NCBI GenBank assembly: GCA_023424995.1
Contig: JAFADH010000106.1
Coordinates: 1 to 38,923 of the forward strand
DNA: 38,923 bases
Source: Bacillota bacterium
GTDB taxonomy: Bacteria > Bacillota > Clostridia > Lachnospirales > Lachnospiraceae
Direction: 5' to 3'
Shown: positions 8,335 through 15,178 of the stretch, piece after piece
How positions within the stretch are numbered: the first letter of the stretch is position 1
Layout: every line of letters starts with the position of its first letter
The notes under the pieces: generated by a model
Told to the model about the DNA's origin: nothing
Databases searched by the model: none
Seen by the model: the letters and a program-made list of their open reading frames with translations, nothing else
Position numbers and translations under genes: made by a program

Positions 8335-8400
8335 CGCCATATAAACTATTAGAATCACGGCATTGTATATACTTTACCCACCAATGGTAAATTTAACAAA

Positions 8401-9798
8401 TTACCATATGGTATGGAATATCCCTTCTCTGTCCGTTCTTTGATAGGTATGTGCTCCAAAATAATCCCTCTGTGCCTGAAGCAGATTCATAGGCAGCTCC
8501 CTGGAACGGTAGCTGTCATAATAAGCCAGGGCGCTGGAGAATGCAGGCACTGATACACCGGAGGAGATCGCTGTCTTTATTACATCTCTCCATTCCATCT
8601 GATAATTGTTGATACTGTTCCGGAAATATTCCTCCAGCAGCAGATTAACAAGCCCTGCATTTCTTTCATAGGCACTGCTGATTTGATTTAAAAACTGTGC
8701 TCTTATGATGCAGCCTCCGCGGAATATCCTTGCTATGGCTGCGTAATCCAGATTCCAGTCAAATTGGTCCGAAGCGGATTTCAACAGTGCAAAGCCCTGG
8801 GCATAAGCACAGATTTTACTTGAATATAATGCTCTGCGTATGGCTTCAATAAAATCTTTTGATTTTGAATCGATGCTTCCGGGACCCTGAAGTATCTCAC
8901 TGGCTGCCACGCGCTCATCCTTCCTTGCCGACAGATACCGTTCATATACCGCATTGGTAATGGTCGGCGTAGGAACTCCGAGATCCAGGGATATCTGTCC
9001 GGTCCATTTGCCTGTCCCCTTCTGTCCGGCGGTGTCAAGAATCATATCCACCAGATAATTATCCGTCGCATCATCCTTCTTTTTAAATATCTCAGCGGTA
9101 ATGTCAATCAGATAGCTATTGAGCTCACCCTTATTCCATTCGCTGAATACTTCCTGTAATTCCCGTGAGGTAAGCTTAAGTACCTTTCGCATGATATCAT
9201 ATGCTTCGCTGATCAGCTGCATATCTGCGTATTCTATACCATTATGGACCATCTTTACAAAATGTCCCGCACCGTTTGCACCGATATAAGCGGAACAAGG
9301 TTCATTGCCAACCTTTGCCGAGACAGCCGTAAGAACGGGTTCCAGCATACGGTATGCTTCCTCCCTGCCTCCGGGCATGATCGCCGGGCCGTTCCTTGCC
9401 CCTTCTTCTCCTCCGGAGATACCGGTCCCAAGATAATTAATCCCCTTTGCCTCAAGCTCCCTGCATCTTCGTATGGTATCCATGTAATAGGAATTCCCGC
9501 CGTCCATGATCAGGTCACCTTCCGACAGCAGGGGAAGGAGCCGGCTTATAGTCCCATCCACGGCCTCTCCTGCCTTTACCATTAAAATTATCTTACGGGG
9601 AAGCTCCAGGGACTCCACAAACTCTTCCAATGTGTAAAAACCGCACAGATCCACGCGGACAGCCTCGCCCAGTATCTCATCTACCTTGGCGGACGACCGG
9701 TTATATACGGATACGGAAAATCCATGATCGGCAATATTCAGGGCCAGATTCTTACCCATAACCGCTAATCCAATTACACCAACCTGTTGTTTCTTCAT
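8401..9798 (-). CDS. gnd: 6-Phosphogluconate dehydrogenase, decarboxylating
   Basis: Converts 6-phosphogluconate and NADP+ to ribulose-5-phosphate, CO2 and NADPH in the cytoplasm, the second dehydrogenase of the pathway begun by neighbouring zwf. The dinucleotide fold starts at GVIGLAVMGKNLALN (residue 8 on). The substrate segment GGEEGARNGPAIMPGG is near residues 128-143. The catalytic KMVHNGIEYADMQLI, with the active-site lysine and glutamate region, is near 182-196. GQKGTGKWT and the C-terminal FGAHTYQR also match. At 465 residues it is essentially full length. The start has GGAGGA about nine bases upstream. The long upstream spacer holds a perfect TGTGA-N6-TCACA site and a fourfold 17-bp repeat, suggesting regulation distinct from zwf. 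Confidence 0.97.
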   Translation of the reverse strand: MKKQQVGVIGLAVMGKNLALNIADHGFSVSVYNRSSAKVDEILGEAVRVDLCGFYTLEEFVESLELPRKIILMVKAGEAVDGTISRLLPLLSEGDLIMDGGNSYYMDTIRRCRELEAKGINYLGTGISGGEEGARNGPAIMPGGREEAYRMLEPVLTAVSAKVGNEPCSAYIGANGAGHFVKMVHNGIEYADMQLISEAYDIMRKVLKLTSRELQEVFSEWNKGELNSYLIDITAEIFKKKDDATDNYLVDMILDTAGQKGTGKWTGQISLDLGVPTPTITNAVYERYLSARKDERVAASEILQGPGSIDSKSKDFIEAIRRALYSSKICAYAQGFALLKSASDQFDWNLDYAAIARIFRGGCIIRAQFLNQISSAYERNAGLVNLLLEEYFRNSINNYQMEWRDVIKTAISSGVSVPAFSSALAYYDSYRSRELPMNLLQAQRDYFGAHTYQRTDREGIFHTIW

Positions 9799-9874
9799 AG
9801 TTCACATTCCTCCGATCCTGATGGATTTATTATTTATTTGAATTATTATAATTACTCTTATTGCTATTACTGTT

Positions 9875-9942
9875 TTTATCACTTTTTCTGCTTTATCACT
9901 TTTTCTGCTTTATTACTTTTTCTGCTTTATTACTTTTTCCAT
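9875..9942. repeat. Fourfold 17-bp tandem repeat upstream of gnd
   Basis: Units at 9875-9891, 9892-9908, 9909-9925 and 9926-9942 read TTTAT(C/T)ACTTTTTCTGC. The first two are identical, the third has one change and the last differs at its final bases. It lies 77-144 bases upstream of the gnd start, between gnd and the TGTGA-N6-TCACA site. On the gnd-sense strand the unit is GCAGAAAAAGTGATAAA. It could vary in copy number by slippage. Confidence 0.85.
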
Positions 9943-10040
9943 TTTATTGTTTTTCTATCTTACTTCACTGCTTTCTTGCTTTATTCCACACTACATATAC
10001 TTTAGTGACTTCCATTTTATTCTTGAAACATATAACATTC

Positions 10041-10056
10041 TGTGATTCTAATCACA
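10041..10056. promoter_or_regulatory. Perfect Crp/Fnr-type operator TGTGA-N6-TCACA
   Basis: TGTGATTCTAATCACA is a 7+2+7 perfect palindrome matching the E. coli CRP and B. subtilis Fnr consensus. It lies upstream of gnd on the minus strand. A weak promoter (TTCAAG-17-TAAAGT, -10 at 9999-10004) would place it near -57, close to a class I activator position. The Crp/Fnr gene 1.6 kb away is the obvious candidate binder. Confidence 0.6.
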
Positions 10057-10066
10057 TATATTAACG

Positions 10067-10096
10067 AAATGGTATGCCTTAATAAGCATACCATTT
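10067..10096 (-). terminator. Hairpin after the FabK/NMO-like gene
   Basis: AAATGGTATGC (10067-10077) pairs with GCATACCATTT (10086-10096), and the stem can extend inward with one bulge. It lies 70 bases after the flavoenzyme stop. The following T-rich stretch on the minus strand is weak, so termination is probable rather than certain. Confidence 0.5.
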
Positions 10097-10165
10097 TATT
10101 ATCATATTGGCAAATCTATTGCTATTGGACAAGAAGCTCTCATTTTAGCAGTCAGTCAGGGCATA

Positions 10166-11221
10166 TCAAAATATCAGCTCATTCATCAGTGCTTTTACTG
10201 TAGTCATTTCCTTCAGCCGGTGAACATTATCACCGCAGAAGATTAACCCTTCCTTAATATTGCCTTCAACTGCATTGATCAATGCCTTCGTAATGCAATA
10301 AGGTGTTTCCTTCGGGTTACAATGCTCCAGACAGTTAAAACACTTTGTAACCGGTATTCTCCCGTCACCGACTCTCTTCAAAAACGGATTTATGATTGCA
10401 CGGCCGGGCATACCTACCGGGCTGATAACAATCTTTATATCCTCTTCCTTCGCTTCCAGATAGGCATTCTTATATTCCTGGCTTGCATCACATTCTTCCG
10501 TAACAACGAATCGGGTTGCGATTTGAACCCCGTCAGCTCCCAGTTCCAGCGCATGCCTTATATCATCCTTATCAAAAATGCCTCCGGCTATAACAACAGG
10601 AATGTTCCTTTTATATTTTTCTTCAAATTCCTTCTTGCACTGGATGATTCCTTTCATCTCCGTATCATAATCCATCTCATCCATATGATCCAGCTGCTCC
10701 TTGCTAAATCCAAGATGTCCTCCCGCATGAGGTCCCTCGATGACGATAAAATCTGCCGTTGTGCTGTATTTCCTATCCCACAGCTTTAAAATAACGGCGG
10801 CTGCACGAATGCTGGATACAATGGGAGCAATCTTTGTCTTAAAGCCCTTCACCAGCTCAGGCAGGTTAATGGGAAGACCTGCGCCGGAGATAATTACGTC
10901 TGCTCCGCCTTCACAGGCAGCCTTCACATATCGCTCATACTGCTTCGTAGCAACCATGATATTCACGCCTACTACCCCGCCCTCTGCCTTTTCTTTGGCT
11001 AATCTGATATGCTTCTTAATGGCATTCAGGTTGCATTCCAGTTGATTCTTAGAAAAACCGGGTTCATCATAGCCGATCTGTGCGGTAGAGATAATTCCTA
11101 TCCCGCCTTCCCTGGCAACAGCGCCCGCCAAACCGGACCTGCTGACTCCAACGCCCATTCCTCCCTGTATGATTGGAATTCTGGCAATTAAATCCCCAAT
11201 AACTAACGGTTTCATCTTCAT
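10166..11221 (-). CDS. FMN-dependent FabK / nitronate monooxygenase-like oxidoreductase
   Basis: A TIM-barrel flavoenzyme of the family shared by enoyl-ACP reductase II (FabK) and nitronate monooxygenase (PF03060). Visible landmarks are PIIQGGMGVGVS (residues 16-27), the phosphate/FMN-loop region IEGPHAGGHLG (161-171) with the family histidine, IAGGIFD (211-217) and GADGVQIATRF (228-238). A cysteine-containing tail follows (C294, C297, C301, C309), common in clostridial relatives but absent from classical FabK. An ATG at 11308 is in frame, but AGGAG precedes 11221 at the right distance and homology begins there, giving 351 residues. A perfect consensus promoter and two palindromes lie upstream, one matching the FabT operator pattern, which favours a lipid-related role. 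The exact substrate is unresolved. Confidence 0.85.
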   Translation of the reverse strand: MKMKPLVIGDLIARIPIIQGGMGVGVSRSGLAGAVAREGGIGIISTAQIGYDEPGFSKNQLECNLNAIKKHIRLAKEKAEGGVVGVNIMVATKQYERYVKAACEGGADVIISGAGLPINLPELVKGFKTKIAPIVSSIRAAAVILKLWDRKYSTTADFIVIEGPHAGGHLGFSKEQLDHMDEMDYDTEMKGIIQCKKEFEEKYKRNIPVVIAGGIFDKDDIRHALELGADGVQIATRFVVTEECDASQEYKNAYLEAKEEDIKIVISPVGMPGRAIINPFLKRVGDGRIPVTKCFNCLEHCNPKETPYCITKALINAVEGNIKEGLIFCGDNVHRLKEMTTVKALMNELIF

Positions 11222-11327
11222 ACGATTCACTCCTGATCTCTTACTTGCTTGTCTGAAATATCCCATGAGCTCAATGCACTGAGATATTAATCTCTCTTTT
11301 ATACTCAATGAGAATGAGCTTCGCAGT

Positions 11328-11352
11328 AAATACTTTGATTATCAAAGTATTT
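11328..11352. promoter_or_regulatory. 25-bp perfect palindrome resembling a FabT box
   Basis: AAATACTTTGAT and ATCAAAGTATTT flank a single T. The core TTTGATTATCAAA matches the FabT (MarR-family) operator pattern known from streptococcal fatty-acid genes. It lies about 32-56 bases downstream of the predicted TSS of the FabK/NMO-like gene. It is not an Fnr site, since TTGAT and ATCAA are separated by one base, not four. Confidence 0.6.
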
Positions 11353-11365
11353 TATTATTAGAAGT

Positions 11366-11381
11366 CCGGTAAGATTACCGG
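11366..11381. promoter_or_regulatory. Palindrome at the transcription start of the FabK/NMO-like gene
   Basis: CCGGTAA-GA-TTACCGG, 7-bp arms around a 2-base centre, lies just downstream of the -10. A 2-base loop is poor for an RNA hairpin, which suggests a DNA operator. The regulator is unknown. Confidence 0.5.
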
Positions 11382-11390
11382 CTTATAATA

Positions 11391-11419
11391 ATTATAATGC
11401 CACGAAGAATTGTTGTCAA
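11391..11419 (-). promoter_or_regulatory. Perfect consensus sigma-A promoter
   Basis: Minus-strand TTGACA (11414-11419), 17-base spacer, TATAAT (11391-11396), with no mismatch to consensus. It drives the FabK/NMO-like gene through a leader of about 160 bases that holds two palindromes. Such a strong core promoter implies that control is by repression. Confidence 0.85.
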
Positions 11420-11600
11420 TATATTGTAGTATATTTTTCTATTATACACGGTTTTTATTACTACATTGCCATTAAATAGAAATTGTCTCTTTCCCAATAT
11501 GCGGCTGGCAAACCAATATAATTCTATCGCTGGAGGCTTTTTGCTTAAAGCTGACCGGAGACACACCTGCATAGCAGGCGGTTTATTTTTATTGTTACAC
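11420..11600. other. Spacer with imperfect repeated GC-rich segments
   Basis: No gene is supported. ATCGCTGGAGGCTTTTT (from about 11527) and ATAGCAGGCGGTTTATTTTT (from about 11573) are imperfect direct copies, and the second forms a short CCTGC-ATA-GCAGG hairpin followed by T-rich sequence on the plus strand. Open frames here have no ribosome binding site. It may be a small structured RNA or a decayed repeat; I cannot assign it. Confidence 0.25.
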
Positions 11601-11634
11601 AAAAATCACCACATGAAAAAGTATTCATGTGGTG
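11601..11634 (-). terminator. Intrinsic terminator of the Crp/Fnr gene
   Basis: CACCACATGAA (11607-11617) pairs perfectly with TTCATGTGGTG (11624-11634). On the minus strand the stem is followed by ATTTTTGTG. It lies 52 bases after the regulator's stop. Confidence 0.85.
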
Positions 11635-11685
11635 CAAGCTATCCAAGTCTTGATTTATCCTGTTAATAACAATGAACTCTATCTG

Positions 11686-12396
11686 TTACCCGGCAATCTC
11701 TTCCAGGGCTTTTGAATTAAGTATTAATATTGATTTATTATTCACGGAACGGATCACACCTTCACTTTCCAGCTGCCCAAGCTTACGGCTGACGGTTTCC
11801 CTGGCAACGCCCAGATAATTGGCAATTCCTTCCCTGCTCAGCGGTAATTGGATCAATACCCCGTCTTTATGCTGCGTTCCGTATTTCGCAGCAAACTCGA
11901 GAAGAATTCCGCCTATCCTGTTATCTACATTTCTAACGCCCATTCCCTGCATGGCCTTTTCCAGCCTGGCCATACGCTCCCCAAGCTCCATAATCAATTT
12001 AACCGCTATATCCGGATATTCATATAAGAGCTTTTGGAATTGAGTTTTAGATAGAATACATCCCTTTACCGGCTGCAGGGCTTCCACCGTATAAGTGGCG
12101 GTATGATCGCTTAACAGATTCTGCTCTCCGAAGAAATCTCCTTCCGAGAAGACATATAAGATCTGTTCCCTGCCGTCCACAGTTGATTTGAAGGCTTTGG
12201 CACTGCCCTCATTGATAATAATGATCGATTCCGAGCGCTCTCCCTCAAAGATGATGATCTCACCCTTCTTATATTCTTTATGGTTAATCAGATAGGCTAT
12301 TTTCTCCAGCTCTTCATCGCTCAGTGAAGAAAAAATCGGAACCTTTCTGATGCAGATTCCTTCCTGGCAATGTCCGCAAAAGCAACTATCATTCAT
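11686..12396 (-). CDS. Crp/Fnr-family transcriptional regulator with N-terminal cysteine cluster
   Basis: A 236-residue DNA-binding regulator. An N-terminal cyclic-nucleotide-type beta barrel (about residues 21-130) contains EGDFFGEQNLLSD (about 85-97), a long dimer helix follows (about 130-155), then a winged helix. The recognition helix is GVARETVSRKL: R199, E200, S203 and R204 correspond to CRP R180, E181 and R185 plus an Fnr-like serine. B. subtilis Fnr, with a comparable helix, binds TGTGA-N6-TCACA, and a perfect copy of that site lies at 10041. Cysteines C5, C7, C10 and C15 precede the barrel, with a fifth at C113, close to the Fnr pattern, so an oxygen- or redox-labile Fe-S cluster is plausible. 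GAGGGAGA lies before the ATG. It is monocistronic with its own terminator. Confidence 0.93.
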   Translation of the reverse strand: MNDSCFCGHCQEGICIRKVPIFSSLSDEELEKIAYLINHKEYKKGEIIIFEGERSESIIIINEGSAKAFKSTVDGREQILYVFSEGDFFGEQNLLSDHTATYTVEALQPVKGCILSKTQFQKLLYEYPDIAVKLIMELGERMARLEKAMQGMGVRNVDNRIGGILLEFAAKYGTQHKDGVLIQLPLSREGIANYLGVARETVSRKLGQLESEGVIRSVNNKSILILNSKALEEIAG

Positions 12397-12463
12397 ATCA
12401 ATGTCTCCCTCATATGTTTTATAATAAAGTAATACGGCTTATCTGAATTTCATAACATTTACA

Positions 12464-12493
12464 TTTTTACTATTTATATTTTTACTATTTATA
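12464..12493. repeat. Perfect 15-bp tandem repeat x2
   Basis: TTTTTACTATTTATA at 12464-12478 and again at 12479-12493, 68-97 bases upstream of the Crp/Fnr start, within its likely promoter zone. Confidence 0.7.
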
Positions 12494-12627
12494 TTAATAT
12501 ATTTCATACATGATCGATATGTAATATAATATATAATACTCCGGCTAATATGCTGACTAATATTAATAATATCATTATTAAGATATAAAATGCCAGCTTA
12601 ATTTTTATAAAAAATATAATAATTTTA

Positions 12628-12666
12628 TGAAAGAATTTCATTCAATTTTTTGAAAGAATTTTATTC
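12628..12666. repeat. Direct repeat TGAAAGAATTTYATTC x2
   Basis: 16-base copies at 12628-12643 and 12651-12666 with one mismatch, spaced 23 bases start to start, in AT-rich sequence 230-270 bases upstream of the Crp/Fnr gene. Function unknown. Confidence 0.5.
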
Positions 12667-13052
12667 TTTTCCTGATTATTATTATATGACAACATATAAA
12701 TCAAGACTATAGTTCATCCTGGGGCAATTACGAAGTATGTGAATTGAAATTATCCTTTGCCTATCCGTCTTGGAATTTATGATCTTACTGCTAACTTTAT
12801 CTGCATTCTCTATTCCGGGTCGTGAAATGTTTTTTCATTCCCGATCCCTCTCTCATTATGCGGGGTAAGGTGTATGGCGGAATTACTGTCATCCCGGATT
12901 TTACCGCTGACTTAATTGTCATTAGGATATTCTTCACAATAGCAAGATTCACATTTTAAGGAAATTTAATTTTTTGAGGAAATAGAATTACCCGGATGGT
13001 AAATCATAAAGGAAGATTTTATATTGGTAAAGCCATTCTCAGGCTATGATAC

Positions 13053-13109
13053 AAAAAAATGCATATAGGGAAGGTATCTGTGACCCAGGTCCTCCTTCCC
13101 TTATGCATT
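13053..13109 (-). terminator. Intrinsic terminator of the first V-ATPase operon
   Basis: The right arm CCTTCCCTTATGCATT (13094-13109) pairs with 13058-13074, with one extra base on the left side. Read on the minus strand, the stem ends in a T7 run (13053-13059). It lies 22 bases after the D-subunit stop. Confidence 0.85.
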
Positions 13110-13130
13110 CAGTTCGTGAATTTCACTGCC

Positions 13131-13790
13131 TTACTTCTTCTCACTGTAATGATGTGCCTGTTCCAGCATCATATCCTTCACCTTCATTAACCGGATCTGG
13201 GTGCTGCGCTCGTTCTCATCAAGCTTCATCACGATGAATTTAATCTTCTCCCGCATCTCCGGAATCATGACATGCTCCAGGGCGTTGACACGGCGTCTGG
13301 TTTTCTCGATCTCTGCCGCCATGAGCTGGCAGGATTTCTCAATCGCTGCCAGCTTAAGCATATCCGGCAGGATATCCTGCAGAGACTGCACCGCATCATC
13401 CAGATCACTGGAGGTGAAGGCGAAGCCGTAAGGAAAGATGTCATGTACATCCGGGGTCTTAGTATGATAGGTGAACCGGGGTATCTCAACACTCATGACA
13501 TTCTTACTGGAGGCTTCCAGATAGACCTCCTGTCTGGGCGCCATAAGGGATACGTTCACAACCTCGTCCGGCATGGCGGATCTGGCAAGAACGAAATTCT
13601 TATTAGCAGCCAGGATACCTTGTTCCACCTTCTCACGAAGAGTCTTATTCTCACGGACCATATCCAGGAATTGGCGCATGAGCTCATCACGCTTATCCTT
13701 AAGGAGCTTATGACCGCGGATGGCTGTGGTCAGCTTCTTCTTAAGTCTTGTTAATTCCATTCGGGTCGGATTTACCTGTGCTTTAGCCAA
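13131..13790 (-). CDS. atpD: V-type ATPase subunit D (minus-strand operon)
   Basis: Central-stalk subunit that rotates inside the A3B3 head and couples it to the membrane rotor through F and C. The 219 residues fit the family (PF01813). The N-terminus (NPTRMELTRLKKKL, then GHKLLKDKRDELMR) and the C-terminal helix with TRRRVNALEHVMIP are the paired long coiled-coil helices typical of D. The start is TTG at 13790, with GGAGGTG seven bases upstream. It is the last gene of the operon, 14 bases after B, followed at once by the terminator. The plus-strand paralogue at 31171 shares the KRANALKN-type C-terminal motif but is otherwise clearly diverged. Confidence 0.93.
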   Translation of the reverse strand: MAKAQVNPTRMELTRLKKKLTTAIRGHKLLKDKRDELMRQFLDMVRENKTLREKVEQGILAANKNFVLARSAMPDEVVNVSLMAPRQEVYLEASSKNVMSVEIPRFTYHTKTPDVHDIFPYGFAFTSSDLDDAVQSLQDILPDMLKLAAIEKSCQLMAAEIEKTRRRVNALEHVMIPEMREKIKFIVMKLDENERSTQIRLMKVKDMMLEQAHHYSEKK

Positions 13791-13804
13791 AGATAAGCAC
13801 CTCC

Positions 13805-15178
13805 TTAATTCTCGCCGTAATATTGATCCAGTAACTCATCCTTAATTCTCTTAAGCTCTGCCCTCGGCAGGATGTGAAGCAGCTTCCAGCCAAGATCAAG
13901 GGTTTCCTCGATATCACGGTTGGTGTCATAGCCCTGGGATACGTATTCTCCTTCAAATGCATCTGAGAATTTCGCATACAATAAGTCGATATCTGTTAAT
14001 GCAGCCTCACCAAGAACTACCATCAGCTCTTTTGCTTCTTTCCCGCGGGCATAGGCTGCGAAGATCTGGTTCATGGTATTTGCATGATCCTTACGGGTCT
14101 TGCCGTCTCCGATACCCTTGTCCTTAAGACGTGACAGGGAAGGCAATACATCGATGGGTGGCTGTACACTCCTGCGGTAAAGCTCACGGCTTAGGATAAT
14201 CTGACCCTCGGTGATATAACCGGTTAAATCCGGAATAGGATGCGTCTTATCATCCTCCGGCATGGTTAAGATGGGAATCATGGTAATGCTGCCCTTTTTC
14301 CCTTTCTTTCTTCCCGCTCTCTCGTAGAGAGAAGCAAGATCCGTATACATATAGCCGGGATAGCCGCGGCGTCCCGGTACTTCCTTGCGCGCGGCGGATA
14401 CCTCACGGAGAGAATCCGCATAATTGGTAATATCCGTAAGGATGACAAGCACATGCATATCCTTTTCAAAAGCAAGATATTCCGCAGCGGTAAGTGCCAT
14501 ACGCGGCGTAGAGATACGTTCAACCGCAGGGTCATTGGCCAGATTAACAAACATTACGGTACGGTCAATGGCACCGGTCTCACGGAAGCTCTCTGTGAAG
14601 AAGTTCGCTTCCTCGAAGGTAATACCCATGGCAGCGAATACAACTGCGAAGGGTTCCGTGGTTCCGCGTACCTTGGCCTGCTTTGCGATCTGGGCAGCCA
14701 ATTCCGCATGGGGAAGACCGCTTGCGGAGAAGATGGGAAGCTTCTGTCCCCGAACCAGGGTGTTCAGGCCGTCGATGGCAGATACTCCGGTCTGGATGAA
14801 CTCCTGAGGATAGTTGCGTGCTGCCGGGTTCATGGGAAGCCCGTTAATATCCAGCCTCTTCTCCGGCAGGATCTCCGGACCGTCGTCAATGGGACGTCCA
14901 AGACCGTCGAATACACGGCTTAACATGTCCTCGGATACACCAAGCTCCATACTCCGTCCAAGAAAACGCACCTTACTGCTTGCCAGATTGATACCGGCGG
15001 AGCTTTCGAATAACTGTACCAGTGCATTACCTCCGTCAATCTCAAGAACACGGCATCTGCGCTTCTCTCCGCCTGCCAGTTCTATCTCCGCCAACTCATC
15101 AAAGGCTACATTCTCTACACCTTGTACTAACATAAGAGGACCCGCCACCTCTTGAATGGTTCTATACTCCTTTGGCAT
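13805..15178 (-). CDS. atpB: V-type ATPase subunit B (minus-strand operon)
   Basis: Non-catalytic nucleotide-site subunit of the A3B3 head, 457 residues, normal length. Signatures include GLGRPIDDGPEI, a degenerate P-loop region GQKLPIFSASGLPHAELAAQI that lacks GKT as expected for B, MFVNLANDPAVERI, and PGYMYTDLASLYERAG with DLTGYITEGQI. Its ATG overlaps the stop of A by one base (TGATG), indicating translational coupling. The same gene order A-B-D occurs in Enterococcus hirae ntp. The paralogue at 29736 is exactly the same length but belongs to the other operon, where B is not coupled to A. Confidence 0.96.
   Translation of the reverse strand: MPKEYRTIQEVAGPLMLVQGVENVAFDELAEIELAGGEKRRCRVLEIDGGNALVQLFESSAGINLASSKVRFLGRSMELGVSEDMLSRVFDGLGRPIDDGPEILPEKRLDINGLPMNPAARNYPQEFIQTGVSAIDGLNTLVRGQKLPIFSASGLPHAELAAQIAKQAKVRGTTEPFAVVFAAMGITFEEANFFTESFRETGAIDRTVMFVNLANDPAVERISTPRMALTAAEYLAFEKDMHVLVILTDITNYADSLREVSAARKEVPGRRGYPGYMYTDLASLYERAGRKKGKKGSITMIPILTMPEDDKTHPIPDLTGYITEGQIILSRELYRRSVQPPIDVLPSLSRLKDKGIGDGKTRKDHANTMNQIFAAYARGKEAKELMVVLGEAALTDIDLLYAKFSDAFEGEYVSQGYDTNRDIEETLDLGWKLLHILPRAELKRIKDELLDQYYGEN

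Larger units (their letters stand above)
12397..13052. other. 650-bp AT-rich intergenic region
   Basis: No convincing gene. It separates the Crp/Fnr start from the end of the first V-ATPase operon. It contains a perfect 15-bp tandem repeat at 12464-12493 (TTTTTACTATTTATA twice) and a 16-base direct repeat with one mismatch, TGAAAGAATTT(C/T)ATTC, at 12628-12643 and 12651-12666. A 51-codon GTG frame on the minus strand (12797-12952) has no ribosome binding site. The repeats lie upstream of the Crp/Fnr gene and could bind a regulator. Confidence 0.5.

Noticed and set aside
9787..10064. Plus-strand phenylalanine- and tyrosine-rich frames opposite the gnd leader
   Set aside because: They are produced by the T-rich 17-bp tandem repeat read in open frames; no ribosome binding site or plausible protein.
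11222..11308. 29-residue N-terminal extension of the FabK/NMO-like enzyme
   Set aside because: AGGAG lies directly before ATG 11221, and family homology starts at MKPLVIGD.
11328..11352. Reading the palindrome as an E. coli-type Fnr box (TTGAT/ATCAA)
   Set aside because: The half-sites are one base apart instead of four, and the local regulator's recognition helix better fits TGTGA.
11545..11590. GACCGGAGACACACCTGC resembling the end of a cobalamin riboswitch, and CCGCCTG resembling a ZTP riboswitch on the other strand
   Set aside because: None of the other conserved blocks of either riboswitch is present, and no fitting downstream gene exists.
11375..11602. 75-codon minus-strand frame with repeated KPPA motif
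   Set aside because: Its start lies inside the Crp/Fnr terminator, it overlaps the perfect promoter, and the KPPA repeat comes from the duplicated DNA segment.
12797..12952. 51-codon GTG frame on the minus strand between Crp/Fnr and the V-ATPase terminator
   Set aside because: No ribosome binding site, no recognisable motif and an isolated position; likely chance.
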